Both the position numbers and the translations under genes were made by a program. The notes beneath the pieces were generated by a model. The model saw nothing but the letters and a program-made list of their open reading frames with translations, made no database searches and had not been told where the DNA came from. Below, piece after piece: positions 1-5,125 of a stretch of DNA of 6,668 bases. Position 1 is the first letter of the stretch. Each line of letters starts with the position of its first letter. Source of the DNA: Paracoccaceae bacterium (GTDB lineage Bacteria > Pseudomonadota > Alphaproteobacteria > Rhodobacterales > Rhodobacteraceae); the NCBI GenBank assembly GCA_015487255.1, contig WFQA01000218.1:1-6668 (forward strand), read 5' to 3'.

Positions 1-140
1 GCCCCTATCGGTGCCGCCAGCCCAAGCTGCCCGACCACCCCGGTATCCACCGCGCCCAGTATCGGGATCGTGGCATTGGAAAGCACGATCGGCAGGGCAA
101 TTTTCAACACCCGCTTATGTGTTATCTCAACCTCTGCCAC
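1..140 (-). CDS. MATE family efflux transporter, DinF type (N-terminal fragment, runs off left edge)
   Basis: Reading the minus strand from a GTG at 140 gives 46 codons that stay open to the window edge. Residues 10-40 (RVLKIALPIVLSN, then a segment ending GAVDTGVVGQLG) match from memory the start of E. coli DinF, where LPMILSN is followed by a GLVDTAVIGHL-like stretch. They would form transmembrane helix 1 of a MATE exporter, an inner-membrane cation-coupled drug or metabolite antiporter. Pro26 and Asp32 fall where the family has its conserved TM1 proline and aspartate. The start is chosen because GAGGG lies 4 bases upstream of the GTG, and no better-placed ATG occurs in frame before it. Family length is about 440 residues, so some 90% lies outside the window. 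It is separated from the thioesterases by a promoter and hairpins, so it is probably its own transcription unit. The substrate cannot be inferred. Confidence 0.85.
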   Translation of the reverse strand, partial: MAEVEITHKRVLKIALPIVLSNATIPILGAVDTGVVGQLGLAAPIG

Positions 141-204
141 AAAGCCCTCAAAGTTTGAATTTTCAATATTGCGCGGCCCCTGCCAATACCGTTTCCGGCG
201 GATG

Positions 205-233
205 ATTCTATGGGCACCACCTCCCGATGCCAA
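205..233 (-). promoter_or_regulatory. Predicted sigma-70 promoter of the MATE gene
   Basis: On the minus strand TTGGCA (228-233) and TAGAAT (205-210) are separated by exactly 17 bases. They match the -35 and -10 consensus at 5 of 6 and 5 of 6 positions. The predicted start near 198 would give a leader of about 58 bases before the GTG at 140. This is sequence inference only. Confidence 0.55.
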
Positions 234-242
234 GGCCGAAAT

Positions 243-263
243 CAACCTGCAACCTGCAACTTG
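243..263. repeat. Three tandem copies of a 7-mer
   Basis: CAACCTG, CAACCTG and CAACTTG follow each other without gaps just upstream of the MATE promoter. The tract is short, no function is evident, and it may be chance or replication slippage. Confidence 0.5.
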
Positions 264-332
264 CCCCTACGCCTCAGCGCGGCGCGCATCAAGCGCTGCC
301 ACAAGTGCTCCCCTCAACGCGCCGCCACCGGG

Positions 333-361
333 GCGCAGCCCCGGCCATGGCGCCGCTGCGC
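333..361. repeat. GC-rich inverted repeat between the MATE and thioesterase genes
   Basis: GCGCAGC (333-339) is perfectly complementary to GCTGCGC (355-361), and a self-complementary GCCATGGC (344-351, read GGCCATGGC) lies in the 15-base interior. It abuts the hairpin at 360-382, so the two stems share two bases and would compete at their junction. It may contribute to 3'-end formation for the thioesterase transcript. The rest of the gap (141-396) shows no convincing gene on either strand. Confidence 0.5.
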
Positions 362-382
362 ATTTTGCCTCTGGCAAAATGC
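360..382 (-). terminator. Perfect 10-bp hairpin just downstream of the thioesterase pair
   Basis: GCATTTTGCC (360-369) and GGCAAAATGC (373-382) form a perfect 10-bp stem with a 3-base loop. It starts 14 bases after the stop codon of the second thioesterase when read on the minus strand. No run of T follows on that strand, so it is not a textbook intrinsic terminator. It is better described as a 3'-end hairpin that could block exonucleases or assist termination. The inverted repeat is certain; the role is inferred. Confidence 0.5.
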
Positions 383-396
383 ACCCTGCGCTGCCC

Positions 397-876
397 TCAC
401 CCCTCTTGGCGCGGCATCAAAAAATGCCCGGTTGCCTGGGCAAAAAGCTTCTGCCGGTTATCCTGCCACGCCTCCACATGCACCGATGCATAGCGCCGCC
501 CGGAGCGGTTAACCACAGCGCGGGCATAGGCATCGCGCGGCAGGCCGGAGCGCAGGTAATCAATGGTAAAATCAATGGTTTTGGGCATGGCGCGCGGCCC
601 GGTTGCTCCGGCTTCGAATTGCGGCCAGTAGATTGACCATGCAAGTTCGATCTGCGCCGCAATTTCCAGAAACGCCCCAACCGCCCCGCCATGCAGCGCC
701 GGCAGAATCGGGTTGCCGACAAGCGCTTCATTATAAGGCAAGGTGGCAGTCAGCTCGTCACCGCGCCGCTCAAACACCACCCCCAGAAACTGGTTATAGG
801 GAATATCATCAACCAATTGCGCCAGGGCCGCATCGCGGCGTTGTTTGATCACCTGAACCGGCTCGGGCTGTTTCAT
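397..876 (-). CDS. PaaI-type hotdog acyl-CoA thioesterase, second of a tandem pair
   Basis: This 159-residue protein is a single hotdog domain of the PaaI/4HBT superfamily, cytoplasmic enzymes that hydrolyse acyl-CoA thioesters to a free acid and CoA. The motif LHGGAVGAFLE places His-Gly-Gly at residues 62-64 and an acidic residue, Glu71, where PaaI enzymes usually have Asp. TIDYLR near residue 130 corresponds to the central strand of the fold. The start ATG overlaps the stop of the upstream thioesterase gene as ATGA, with an AGGGAG ribosome binding site ahead of it, so translation is probably coupled. It shares LPYNE and a following G(D/N)P with its neighbour, which points to an ancient tandem duplication. 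It has about 35 residues before the fold, slightly more than its partner. The acyl substrate is unknown; beside a beta-oxidation operon, a medium- or long-chain acyl or enoyl thioester is plausible. Confidence 0.85.
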   Translation of the reverse strand: MKQPEPVQVIKQRRDAALAQLVDDIPYNQFLGVVFERRGDELTATLPYNEALVGNPILPALHGGAVGAFLEIAAQIELAWSIYWPQFEAGATGPRAMPKTIDFTIDYLRSGLPRDAYARAVVNRSGRRYASVHVEAWQDNRQKLFAQATGHFLMPRQEG

Positions 877-1298
877 GGCCTGCTCCCTTCCACGGTAAAG
901 GCCCCGGCCGCACTGGCCACCGGCTCTTCACCCTCGTCATAGGCGGTGGCGCGCACAAAGGCGACCGCGCGCGTCACCCGGTAGCACTCAGCCTTGGCCG
1001 TAATGCGCTGGCCCGGCGTGGCGGCGCGCATGTAATCTATGCGTAAATCTATCGTCGCCGTCCCCCCCATGCTCTGTGGATGGCTGACCACCGCCGTGCC
1101 CATCGCCGTATCCAGCAGCGCGGTCACCACTCCGCCATGCAGCACCCCGGTTTCCGGGTCACCGATAAAGCGCTCGTTATAGGGCAAGGAGAGGGTGGCA
1201 CGCCCCGCCAGCACATCATCAATCCGCATTTCCAACGCGCGGGAATGGGGAATCGCCCCGATGAATTGCCGCGCCAGTTTGGCTTTTTTCTCTGACAT
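873..1298 (-). CDS. PaaI-type hotdog acyl-CoA thioesterase, first of a tandem pair
   Basis: This 141-residue hotdog-fold protein of the PaaI group has LHGGVVTALLD, giving His54-Gly55-Gly56 and Asp63, the usual PaaI arrangement of oxyanion loop and general base. TIDLRIDYMR supplies the central beta strand. PaaI-family enzymes hydrolyse CoA thioesters and often relieve CoA sequestration in catabolic pathways. The frame is open as far as a TTG at 1367. I chose the ATG at 1298 because it gives the normal family length, the extra 23 residues look unlike a domain, and a G-rich stretch (GGGGGCAGC) lies ahead of the ATG while nothing suitable precedes the TTG. It is the first gene of a two-gene minus-strand unit, divergent from the merR-led operon across a 258-base gap, so the same regulator may act on both. 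The specific substrate cannot be read from the sequence. Confidence 0.87.
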   Translation of the reverse strand: MSEKKAKLARQFIGAIPHSRALEMRIDDVLAGRATLSLPYNERFIGDPETGVLHGGVVTALLDTAMGTAVVSHPQSMGGTATIDLRIDYMRAATPGQRITAKAECYRVTRAVAFVRATAYDEGEEPVASAAGAFTVEGSRP

Positions 1299-1480
1299 TC
1301 GCTGCCCCCGTTTTGCCGGGCCAGGCCCGTTTGGCCCTATAAGCCGGAATATCCGCCCAAAGCGCAACCAAAATCTGGATACGGCAGATTATTGCGATAT
1401 TCCGCCCGCGGGAATTAAACTTTACACGCAAAACCTTAAGCACCCCGGCCGATAAACTTACCCCGGTGTTCCAACTTTTT

Positions 1481-1499
1481 ATTACGTTAACGTAAACGT
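1481..1499. promoter_or_regulatory. Predicted operator 1 for the MerR-family regulator
   Basis: TTACGTTAACGTAA (1482-1495) is a perfect 14-bp palindrome. The whole ATTACGTTAACGTAAAC (1481-1497) recurs at 1524-1540 with one change. A third ACGT follows, so ACGT occurs at 1484, 1490 and 1496 in exact 6-base steps. From memory, proposed LiuR sites in proteobacteria are ACGT-containing palindromes of this general look. The site sits just upstream of a candidate -35 element of the merR promoter. Confidence 0.65.
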
Positions 1500-1502
1500 C
1501 AC

Positions 1503-1531
1503 TTGAAATCCAGCCCGAACTGCATTACGTT
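1503..1531 (+). promoter_or_regulatory. Candidate promoter of the merR/beta-oxidation operon
   Basis: TTGAAA (1503-1508) is a 5 of 6 match to the -35 consensus. After 17 bases TACGTT (1526-1531) is a weak -10 that keeps the key TA and final T. The -10 lies inside operator 2 and the -35 directly follows operator 1, an arrangement expected for repression. The weak -10 makes this tentative. Confidence 0.4.
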
Positions 1532-1540
1532 AACGTCAAC
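1524..1540. promoter_or_regulatory. Predicted operator 2 for the MerR-family regulator
   Basis: ATTACGTTAACGTCAAC repeats operator 1 with 16 of 17 bases identical, in the same orientation. Its palindromic core is ACGTTAACGT (1527-1536). Centre-to-centre distance to operator 1 is 43 bp, about four helical turns, so both would lie on the same DNA face. It ends 3 bases before the ribosome binding site of merR, so bound protein would also obstruct early transcription. Confidence 0.65.
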
Positions 1541-1556
1541 ATAGGGAGGACAGTTG

Positions 1557-1955
1557 ATGAATGACCAAACCTACACCATTGGCGAGATGTGTGAAGCCTA
1601 TGGCGTCACCCCGCGCACCCTGCGTTTTTATGAGGCCAAAGAGCTGCTCTACCCCCGGCGGGTTGGGCAAAAGCGGCTGTTCACCAAATCCGACCGCGCC
1701 CGGCTCAAGCTCATTTTGCAGGGCAAACGCTTTGGCTTCAGCCTTGAGGAGATCCGCCAACTGCTCGATCTCTACTATATCGGTGACCAGCAAACCACAC
1801 AGCTCAGCCGCACCTATGAGCTGGCCATCGAGCGGCTCGCGGCGATGAAAGCCCAGCGCGACGAATTATCCAACGCCATTGAAGACCTCAACGAACAACT
1901 GATCTGGGTCGAAAAGGCCCTCGCAGAGCGCGGTGTAAAAGCCGCTGCTGAATAG
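1557..1955 (+). CDS. MerR-family transcriptional regulator, LiuR-like
   Basis: This 132-residue protein begins with a MerR winged helix-turn-helix: YTIGEMCEAYGVTPRTLRFY (6-25) holds the helix-turn-helix, a basic wing follows around RRVGQKRLF, and then a second helical segment GFSLEEIRQLLDLY. Residues from about 80 to 120 form the coiled-coil dimer helix. The only cysteine is Cys12, so it lacks the cysteine ligands of metal-sensing MerR proteins. The wording of the DNA-binding half, including RARLKLILQGKRFGFSLEEIR, resembles LiuR-type regulators of acyl-CoA and branched-chain amino-acid catabolism, which respond to CoA thioesters or related metabolites. The ATG at 1557 is preferred over a TTG at 1554 because AGGGAGGA (1543-1550) then sits 6 bases upstream. 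It heads the operon, with 9 bases to the next gene, and two palindromes in front of it suggest autoregulation. The effector is not known. Confidence 0.88.
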   Translation: MNDQTYTIGEMCEAYGVTPRTLRFYEAKELLYPRRVGQKRLFTKSDRARLKLILQGKRFGFSLEEIRQLLDLYYIGDQQTTQLSRTYELAIERLAAMKAQRDELSNAIEDLNEQLIWVEKALAERGVKAAAE

Positions 1956-1964
1956 GAGAAGAAC

Positions 1965-3743
1965 ATGCCCACCTACACCCCGCCGCTCAAGGAAATGGAA
2001 TTCATCCTGCATGATGTGCTGAAGGTCCAGCAATCAGACACCCCCGGCTATGAGGATCTCGACGTCGATTTCACCGGGGCCATTCTGGAAGAGGCCGGCA
2101 AGATCGCCCGCGATGTGCTCGCCCCGCTCAACGAGGTGGGCGACCGCGAAGGCTGCGTGCTGGAAAACGGCGTCGTGCGCACCCCGAAAGGCTTTCAGCA
2201 GGCGTTTGACACCCTGCGCGAGGGCGGCTGGACCGGGCTGGATTGTGACCCAGAATATGGCGGGCAGGGCATGCCCTATGTGCTGAATGCAGCCGTGGGA
2301 GAGATGCAGGCCGGGGCAAATATGTCGCTCAACATGTATCCGGGGCTGACGCATGGCGCTTATTCGGCAATCCATACCCACGGCACCGAGGCGCAAAAAT
2401 CCACCTACCTGCCCAAGATGGTCAGTTGCGAATGGACCGGCACCATGAACCTGACCGAACCCCATTGCGGCACCGATCTTGGCCTGCTGCGCTCCAGGGC
2501 CGAGCCGCAAGAGGATGGTTCCTACAAGATCACCGGCACCAAGATTTTCATCTCGGCGGGTGAGCATGACATGGCGGAAAACATCATCCACCTCGTGCTG
2601 GCCAAGATCCCCGGCGGGCCGGATGGCGTGCGCGGCATTTCGCTGTTCATCGTGCCAAAATTCCTGATCAATGAAGATGGCTCCTTGGGCGCGCGCAACG
2701 GGGTTTCCTGCGGCAATCTTGAAGAAAAAATGGGCATCCACGGCAATTCGACCTGCGTGATGAATTTTGACGAGGCAGAGGGCTATCTGCTTGGCGCCGA
2801 GCACAAGGGGCTTCGCGCCATGTTCACCATGATGAACGAAGCCCGGGTTGGGGTTGGCCTGCAAGGGCTTTCGCAGGCCTACACCGCCTATACCAATGCC
2901 GCCGAATATGCCCGCGAGCGCCTGCAGGGCCGCGCGGCAACCGGCGCGGCAAACCCCGACGGCCCGGCGGACCCGCTGATCGTGCACCCCGATATCCGCC
3001 GCGCCCTGATGGACCAGAAAGCCTTTATCGAGGCCGGGCGCGCCTTCCTGCTCTGGGGTGCCAGCATGATCGACGCCCATACCCGCAAGGGTGACGAGGC
3101 CGCGCACGGGCTGGTTTCCCTGCTCACCCCGGTGATGAAAGGTTTTTTGACCGACAAGGGTTTTGAAAGCACGGTGCAGGCCCAACAGGTATTTGGCGGC
3201 AGCGGCTATATTGAAGAACAGGGCATGAGCCAGTTCGTGCGCGATGCCCGCATCACCATGATCTATGAAGGCGCAAACGGTGTGCAGGCGCTTGATCTTG
3301 TCGGCCGCAAGCTGGCGAGCGATGGTGGCAAGCATGTGATGGCTTTCTTTGAACTGGTAAAAGGCTTTATCAAGGAAAACGAGGGCAACGAGGCGCTGAA
3401 AGCCGATTTCCTTGACCCGCTGAAGGCGGCAAGCAAGGATCTGCAGGCGGCGTCGATGTTTTTCATGCAGCACGGCATGAAAGACCCGAATGCGGCGCTG
3501 GCCGGCTCGACCGACTTTTTGCACCTGTTTGGCCATACCTGCCTTGGCCTGATGTGGGCGCAAATGGCCAAGGCCGCGCTGGAAGGGCTGGAAAGCAATC
3601 TGCCCGATACAAGATTTTGCGAAAACAAGCTGGTCACCGGGCGCTATTATATGCAACGCTTGCTGCCGGAAACCGGGCTGCGACTGGCGCGGATCACCAC
3701 CGGCGCAACCCCGGTAATGGCGCTGGCAGCGGAGGATTTCTAG
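1965..3743 (+). CDS. Acyl-CoA dehydrogenase with C-terminal extension domain (FadE/DmdC type)
   Basis: This 592-residue FAD enzyme would carry out the first step of beta-oxidation, oxidising acyl-CoA to trans-2-enoyl-CoA. Domains in order: a short N-terminal motif YTPPLKEMEFILHDVL (4-19), typical of this long subfamily; the helical N-terminal domain (to about 155); the beta domain opening with TGTMNLTEPHCGTDLG (158-173); the C-terminal helical domain with QVFGGSGYIEEQGMSQFVRD (408-427); and an extra C-terminal domain from about 470. Glu435 in MIYEGANGVQ is the expected catalytic base. I recall the same residue number for the catalytic glutamate of the crystallised DmdC of Roseovarius. The subfamily includes both FadE-type fatty acyl-CoA dehydrogenases and DmdC, which oxidises methylmercaptopropionyl-CoA. 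The thiolase downstream and the absence of dmdB or dmdD nearby favour a fatty-acid role. AGGAGAAG precedes the ATG by a few bases, and merR ends 9 bases upstream. Confidence 0.93.
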   Translation: MPTYTPPLKEMEFILHDVLKVQQSDTPGYEDLDVDFTGAILEEAGKIARDVLAPLNEVGDREGCVLENGVVRTPKGFQQAFDTLREGGWTGLDCDPEYGGQGMPYVLNAAVGEMQAGANMSLNMYPGLTHGAYSAIHTHGTEAQKSTYLPKMVSCEWTGTMNLTEPHCGTDLGLLRSRAEPQEDGSYKITGTKIFISAGEHDMAENIIHLVLAKIPGGPDGVRGISLFIVPKFLINEDGSLGARNGVSCGNLEEKMGIHGNSTCVMNFDEAEGYLLGAEHKGLRAMFTMMNEARVGVGLQGLSQAYTAYTNAAEYARERLQGRAATGAANPDGPADPLIVHPDIRRALMDQKAFIEAGRAFLLWGASMIDAHTRKGDEAAHGLVSLLTPVMKGFLTDKGFESTVQAQQVFGGSGYIEEQGMSQFVRDARITMIYEGANGVQALDLVGRKLASDGGKHVMAFFELVKGFIKENEGNEALKADFLDPLKAASKDLQAASMFFMQHGMKDPNAALAGSTDFLHLFGHTCLGLMWAQMAKAALEGLESNLPDTRFCENKLVTGRYYMQRLLPETGLRLARITTGATPVMALAAEDF

Positions 3744-3746
3744 CCT

Positions 3747-4901
3747 ATGACCTTCCCCAACCTGCCCTCGACATGGATGAATGACGAGCACCGGATGCTC
3801 GGCGAGATGACCGCGCTATTCATCAATGAAAAATGGGCACCACGCTTTGAAAAGTGGCGCGCACAGGGGCAGATGGATAAAGACACATGGCGCGAAGCGG
3901 GCGAGCTTGGGCTGCTCTGCGCCTCCATCCCCGAGCAATACGGCGGCGCGGGGGGGGATTTTGGCCATGACGCGGTGATCTATATCGAAGCGGCGCGGGC
4001 CAATCTGGCAAGCTGGGGCAATGGCATCCACTCGGGCATCGTTGCGCATTATATTCTGGCTTACGGCACGGAGGATCAAAAGCAGCGCTGGTTGCCTAAA
4101 ATGGCCACGGGCGAGCTGGTGAGCGCGCTGGCAATGACCGAACCATCGGGCGGCTCGGATATGCAAAGCATAAAAACCCGCGCATTGCTGGACGGGAATA
4201 CCTATTGCATGAACGGGGCCAAAACCTTCATTACCAACGGCCAGCATGCCGATCTGGTGCTGGTGGCCTGCAAAACCGACCCGGATGAAGGCGCCAGGGG
4301 CATTTCACTGATCATGCTGGAAACGGCAGAGGCCAAGGGCTTTACCCGCGGACGCAATCTTGAGAAGATCGGGTTAAAAGCGGCGGATACGTCGGAATTG
4401 TTTTTTGACAATGTGGAAATCCCGCCCGAGAACCTGCTTGGCAGCGAGGAGGGGCAGGGGTTTTACCAGATGATGCAGCAACTGCCGCAAGAGCGCCTGA
4501 TCATTGGTTGCGGCGCGGTGGGCGCAATGGAAGCCGGTGTGGCAATGACGATTGAATATTGCAAGGAGCGCGAGGCTTTTGGCGGCCCGCTGACCCAGTT
4601 CCAAAACACCCGTTTTAAGCTGGCGGAGGCCAAAACCAACACCGTGGTCGCCCGCGCCTTTCTCGACGCCTGTATCAGCGCCCACCTTGCCGGCACTTTA
4701 ACGGTTGAAACCGCCGCGATGAACAAATTTTGGCTGTCTGATCTGCAATGCAAAGTGCTGGACGAATGCCTTCAACTCCATGGCGGCTATGGTTATATGA
4801 TGGAATATCCAATAGCCGAAATGTGGACCGACGCACGGGTGCAACGAATTTATGGTGGCACCAACGAGATCATGAAAGAGTTGATCGGGAGGGGATTGTG
4901 A
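3747..4901 (+). CDS. Acyl-CoA dehydrogenase, long-chain (LCAD) type
   Basis: This 384-residue enzyme has the standard four-domain-segment acyl-CoA dehydrogenase length without the extension seen in the preceding gene. The first signature is ALAMTEPSGGSDMQSI (127-142). The C-terminal signature contains LQLHGGYGYMMEYPIAEMWT (342-361), followed by IYGGTNEIMKELIGR (368-382). The usual YEG glutamate is a glycine, Gly370. The catalytic base is instead expected in LPQERLI (246-252) as Glu249, the location used by long-chain and isovaleryl-CoA dehydrogenases. The wording YGGTNEIMKELI closely resembles mammalian LCAD, so long or branched acyl-CoA is the likely substrate, with electrons passed to electron-transfer flavoprotein. 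It begins 3 bases after the previous stop, with GGAGGA at 3731-3736. A run of eight G (3950-3957) lies in codons for Gly-Ala-Gly-Gly. Isovaleryl-CoA activity cannot be excluded. Confidence 0.93.
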   Translation: MTFPNLPSTWMNDEHRMLGEMTALFINEKWAPRFEKWRAQGQMDKDTWREAGELGLLCASIPEQYGGAGGDFGHDAVIYIEAARANLASWGNGIHSGIVAHYILAYGTEDQKQRWLPKMATGELVSALAMTEPSGGSDMQSIKTRALLDGNTYCMNGAKTFITNGQHADLVLVACKTDPDEGARGISLIMLETAEAKGFTRGRNLEKIGLKAADTSELFFDNVEIPPENLLGSEEGQGFYQMMQQLPQERLIIGCGAVGAMEAGVAMTIEYCKEREAFGGPLTQFQNTRFKLAEAKTNTVVARAFLDACISAHLAGTLTVETAAMNKFWLSDLQCKVLDECLQLHGGYGYMMEYPIAEMWTDARVQRIYGGTNEIMKELIGRGL

Positions 4902-5125
4902 TGGCTGTTGCGCCAAAACTATTATGCCTCCGGCGGGAGTATTTGGAAAAATTGGAAAATGCGCCCTTGTCCGAAAACAAGGGCGACTTCCAATTTTACG
5001 GCCATCGGCTCTCCAGCCTGTACCGCAAATCCAGGCTACCAAAGTTTTGGTTAACAAACCGTTACCCAGCTTCCAATTTTTACAAATACTCAAATTCCGC
5101 CCTCACCACAGGAGCTGACTCATGA
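4901..5125 (+). CDS. Possible 74-aa small ORF in the palindromic insert (coding status doubtful)
   Basis: An open frame of 74 codons starts at an ATG that overlaps the dehydrogenase stop as TGATG, with GGGAGGGG (4887-4894) 6 bases ahead. It ends in a TGA overlapping the GST start as ATGA. That layout is what a translationally coupled gene would show. Against it, most of the frame lies in a set of inverted repeats. The product is basic and aromatic-rich (for example RREYLEKLEN and YRKSRLPKFW), has no transmembrane segment or signal peptide, and I recognise no domain. Codon use is AT-richer than that of the neighbouring genes. I think it more likely that ribosomes read through non-genic repeat DNA, or that the frame is chance, than that this is a conserved gene. 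If translated, it would keep the GST coupled to upstream translation. Confidence 0.25.
   Translation: MAVAPKLLCLRREYLEKLENAPLSENKGDFQFYGHRLSSLYRKSRLPKFWLTNRYPASNFYKYSNSALTTGADS
4926..5100. repeat. Palindromic intergenic element bounded by a 21-bp inverted repeat
   Basis: The 220-base gap between the LCAD-type gene and the GST contains an outer inverted repeat. The left arm (4937-4957, beginning GAGTATTTGG) pairs with the right arm (5071-5091, ending CAAATACTC) at 20 of 21 positions. Just outside lie CCTCCGGCGG on the left and CCGCC on the right, a looser continuation. Inside are a long hairpin (4948-4997) and a weaker one, AGCCTG (5015-5020) with CAGGCT (5032-5037). CCTCCGGCGGGAG followed by TATTT is, from memory, a frequent intergenic motif in Rhodobacterales. 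No target-site duplication or transposase was seen, so a mobile origin is unproven. Confidence 0.65.
4948..4997. repeat. Long 19-bp hairpin within the operon
   Basis: AAAATTGGAA (4948-4957) pairs perfectly with TTCCAATTTT (4988-4997), and CGCCCTTGT (4962-4970) with ACAAGGGCG (4977-4985). The loop is CCGAAA, with a small internal bulge of 4 against 2 bases. No T-tract follows on the plus strand, so it is unlikely to be a strong intrinsic terminator. It could partly attenuate transcription or stabilise the 3' end of the upstream transcript. TTCCAATTTT recurs at 5071-5080, so the left arm could pair with either copy, which makes two folds mutually exclusive. Confidence 0.75.

Noticed and set aside
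70..636. Plus-strand open frame of 188 codons at the left
   Set aside because: It runs across the MATE start, its promoter and the end of the thioesterase gene on the opposite strand; the product is low-complexity (Pro, Ala, Arg) and matches no family.
1299..1367. N-terminal extension of the first thioesterase to a TTG at 1367
   Set aside because: The ATG at 1298 gives normal family length, and no ribosome binding site precedes the TTG.
1299..1480. Promoter for the thioesterase pair in the divergent region
   Set aside because: Candidates such as TTGCGC with TTATAG at a 19-base spacing on the minus strand are too weak to call; apart from the operators I see no feature in this stretch.
1554..1556. 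TTG as the start of the MerR regulator
   Set aside because: It would leave only 3 bases after AGGGAGGA; the adjacent ATG at 1557 has a 6-base spacing.
2034..3791. Antisense open frame of 585 codons opposite the first acyl-CoA dehydrogenase
   Set aside because: It is the mirror of a clearly conserved enzyme gene. Long antisense frames are common in GC-rich genes, and its translation shows no domain.
4948..4997. Intrinsic terminator between the LCAD-type gene and the GST
   Set aside because: The stem is strong but no T-tract follows on the plus strand, and the GST and thiolase downstream show no clear promoter of their own.
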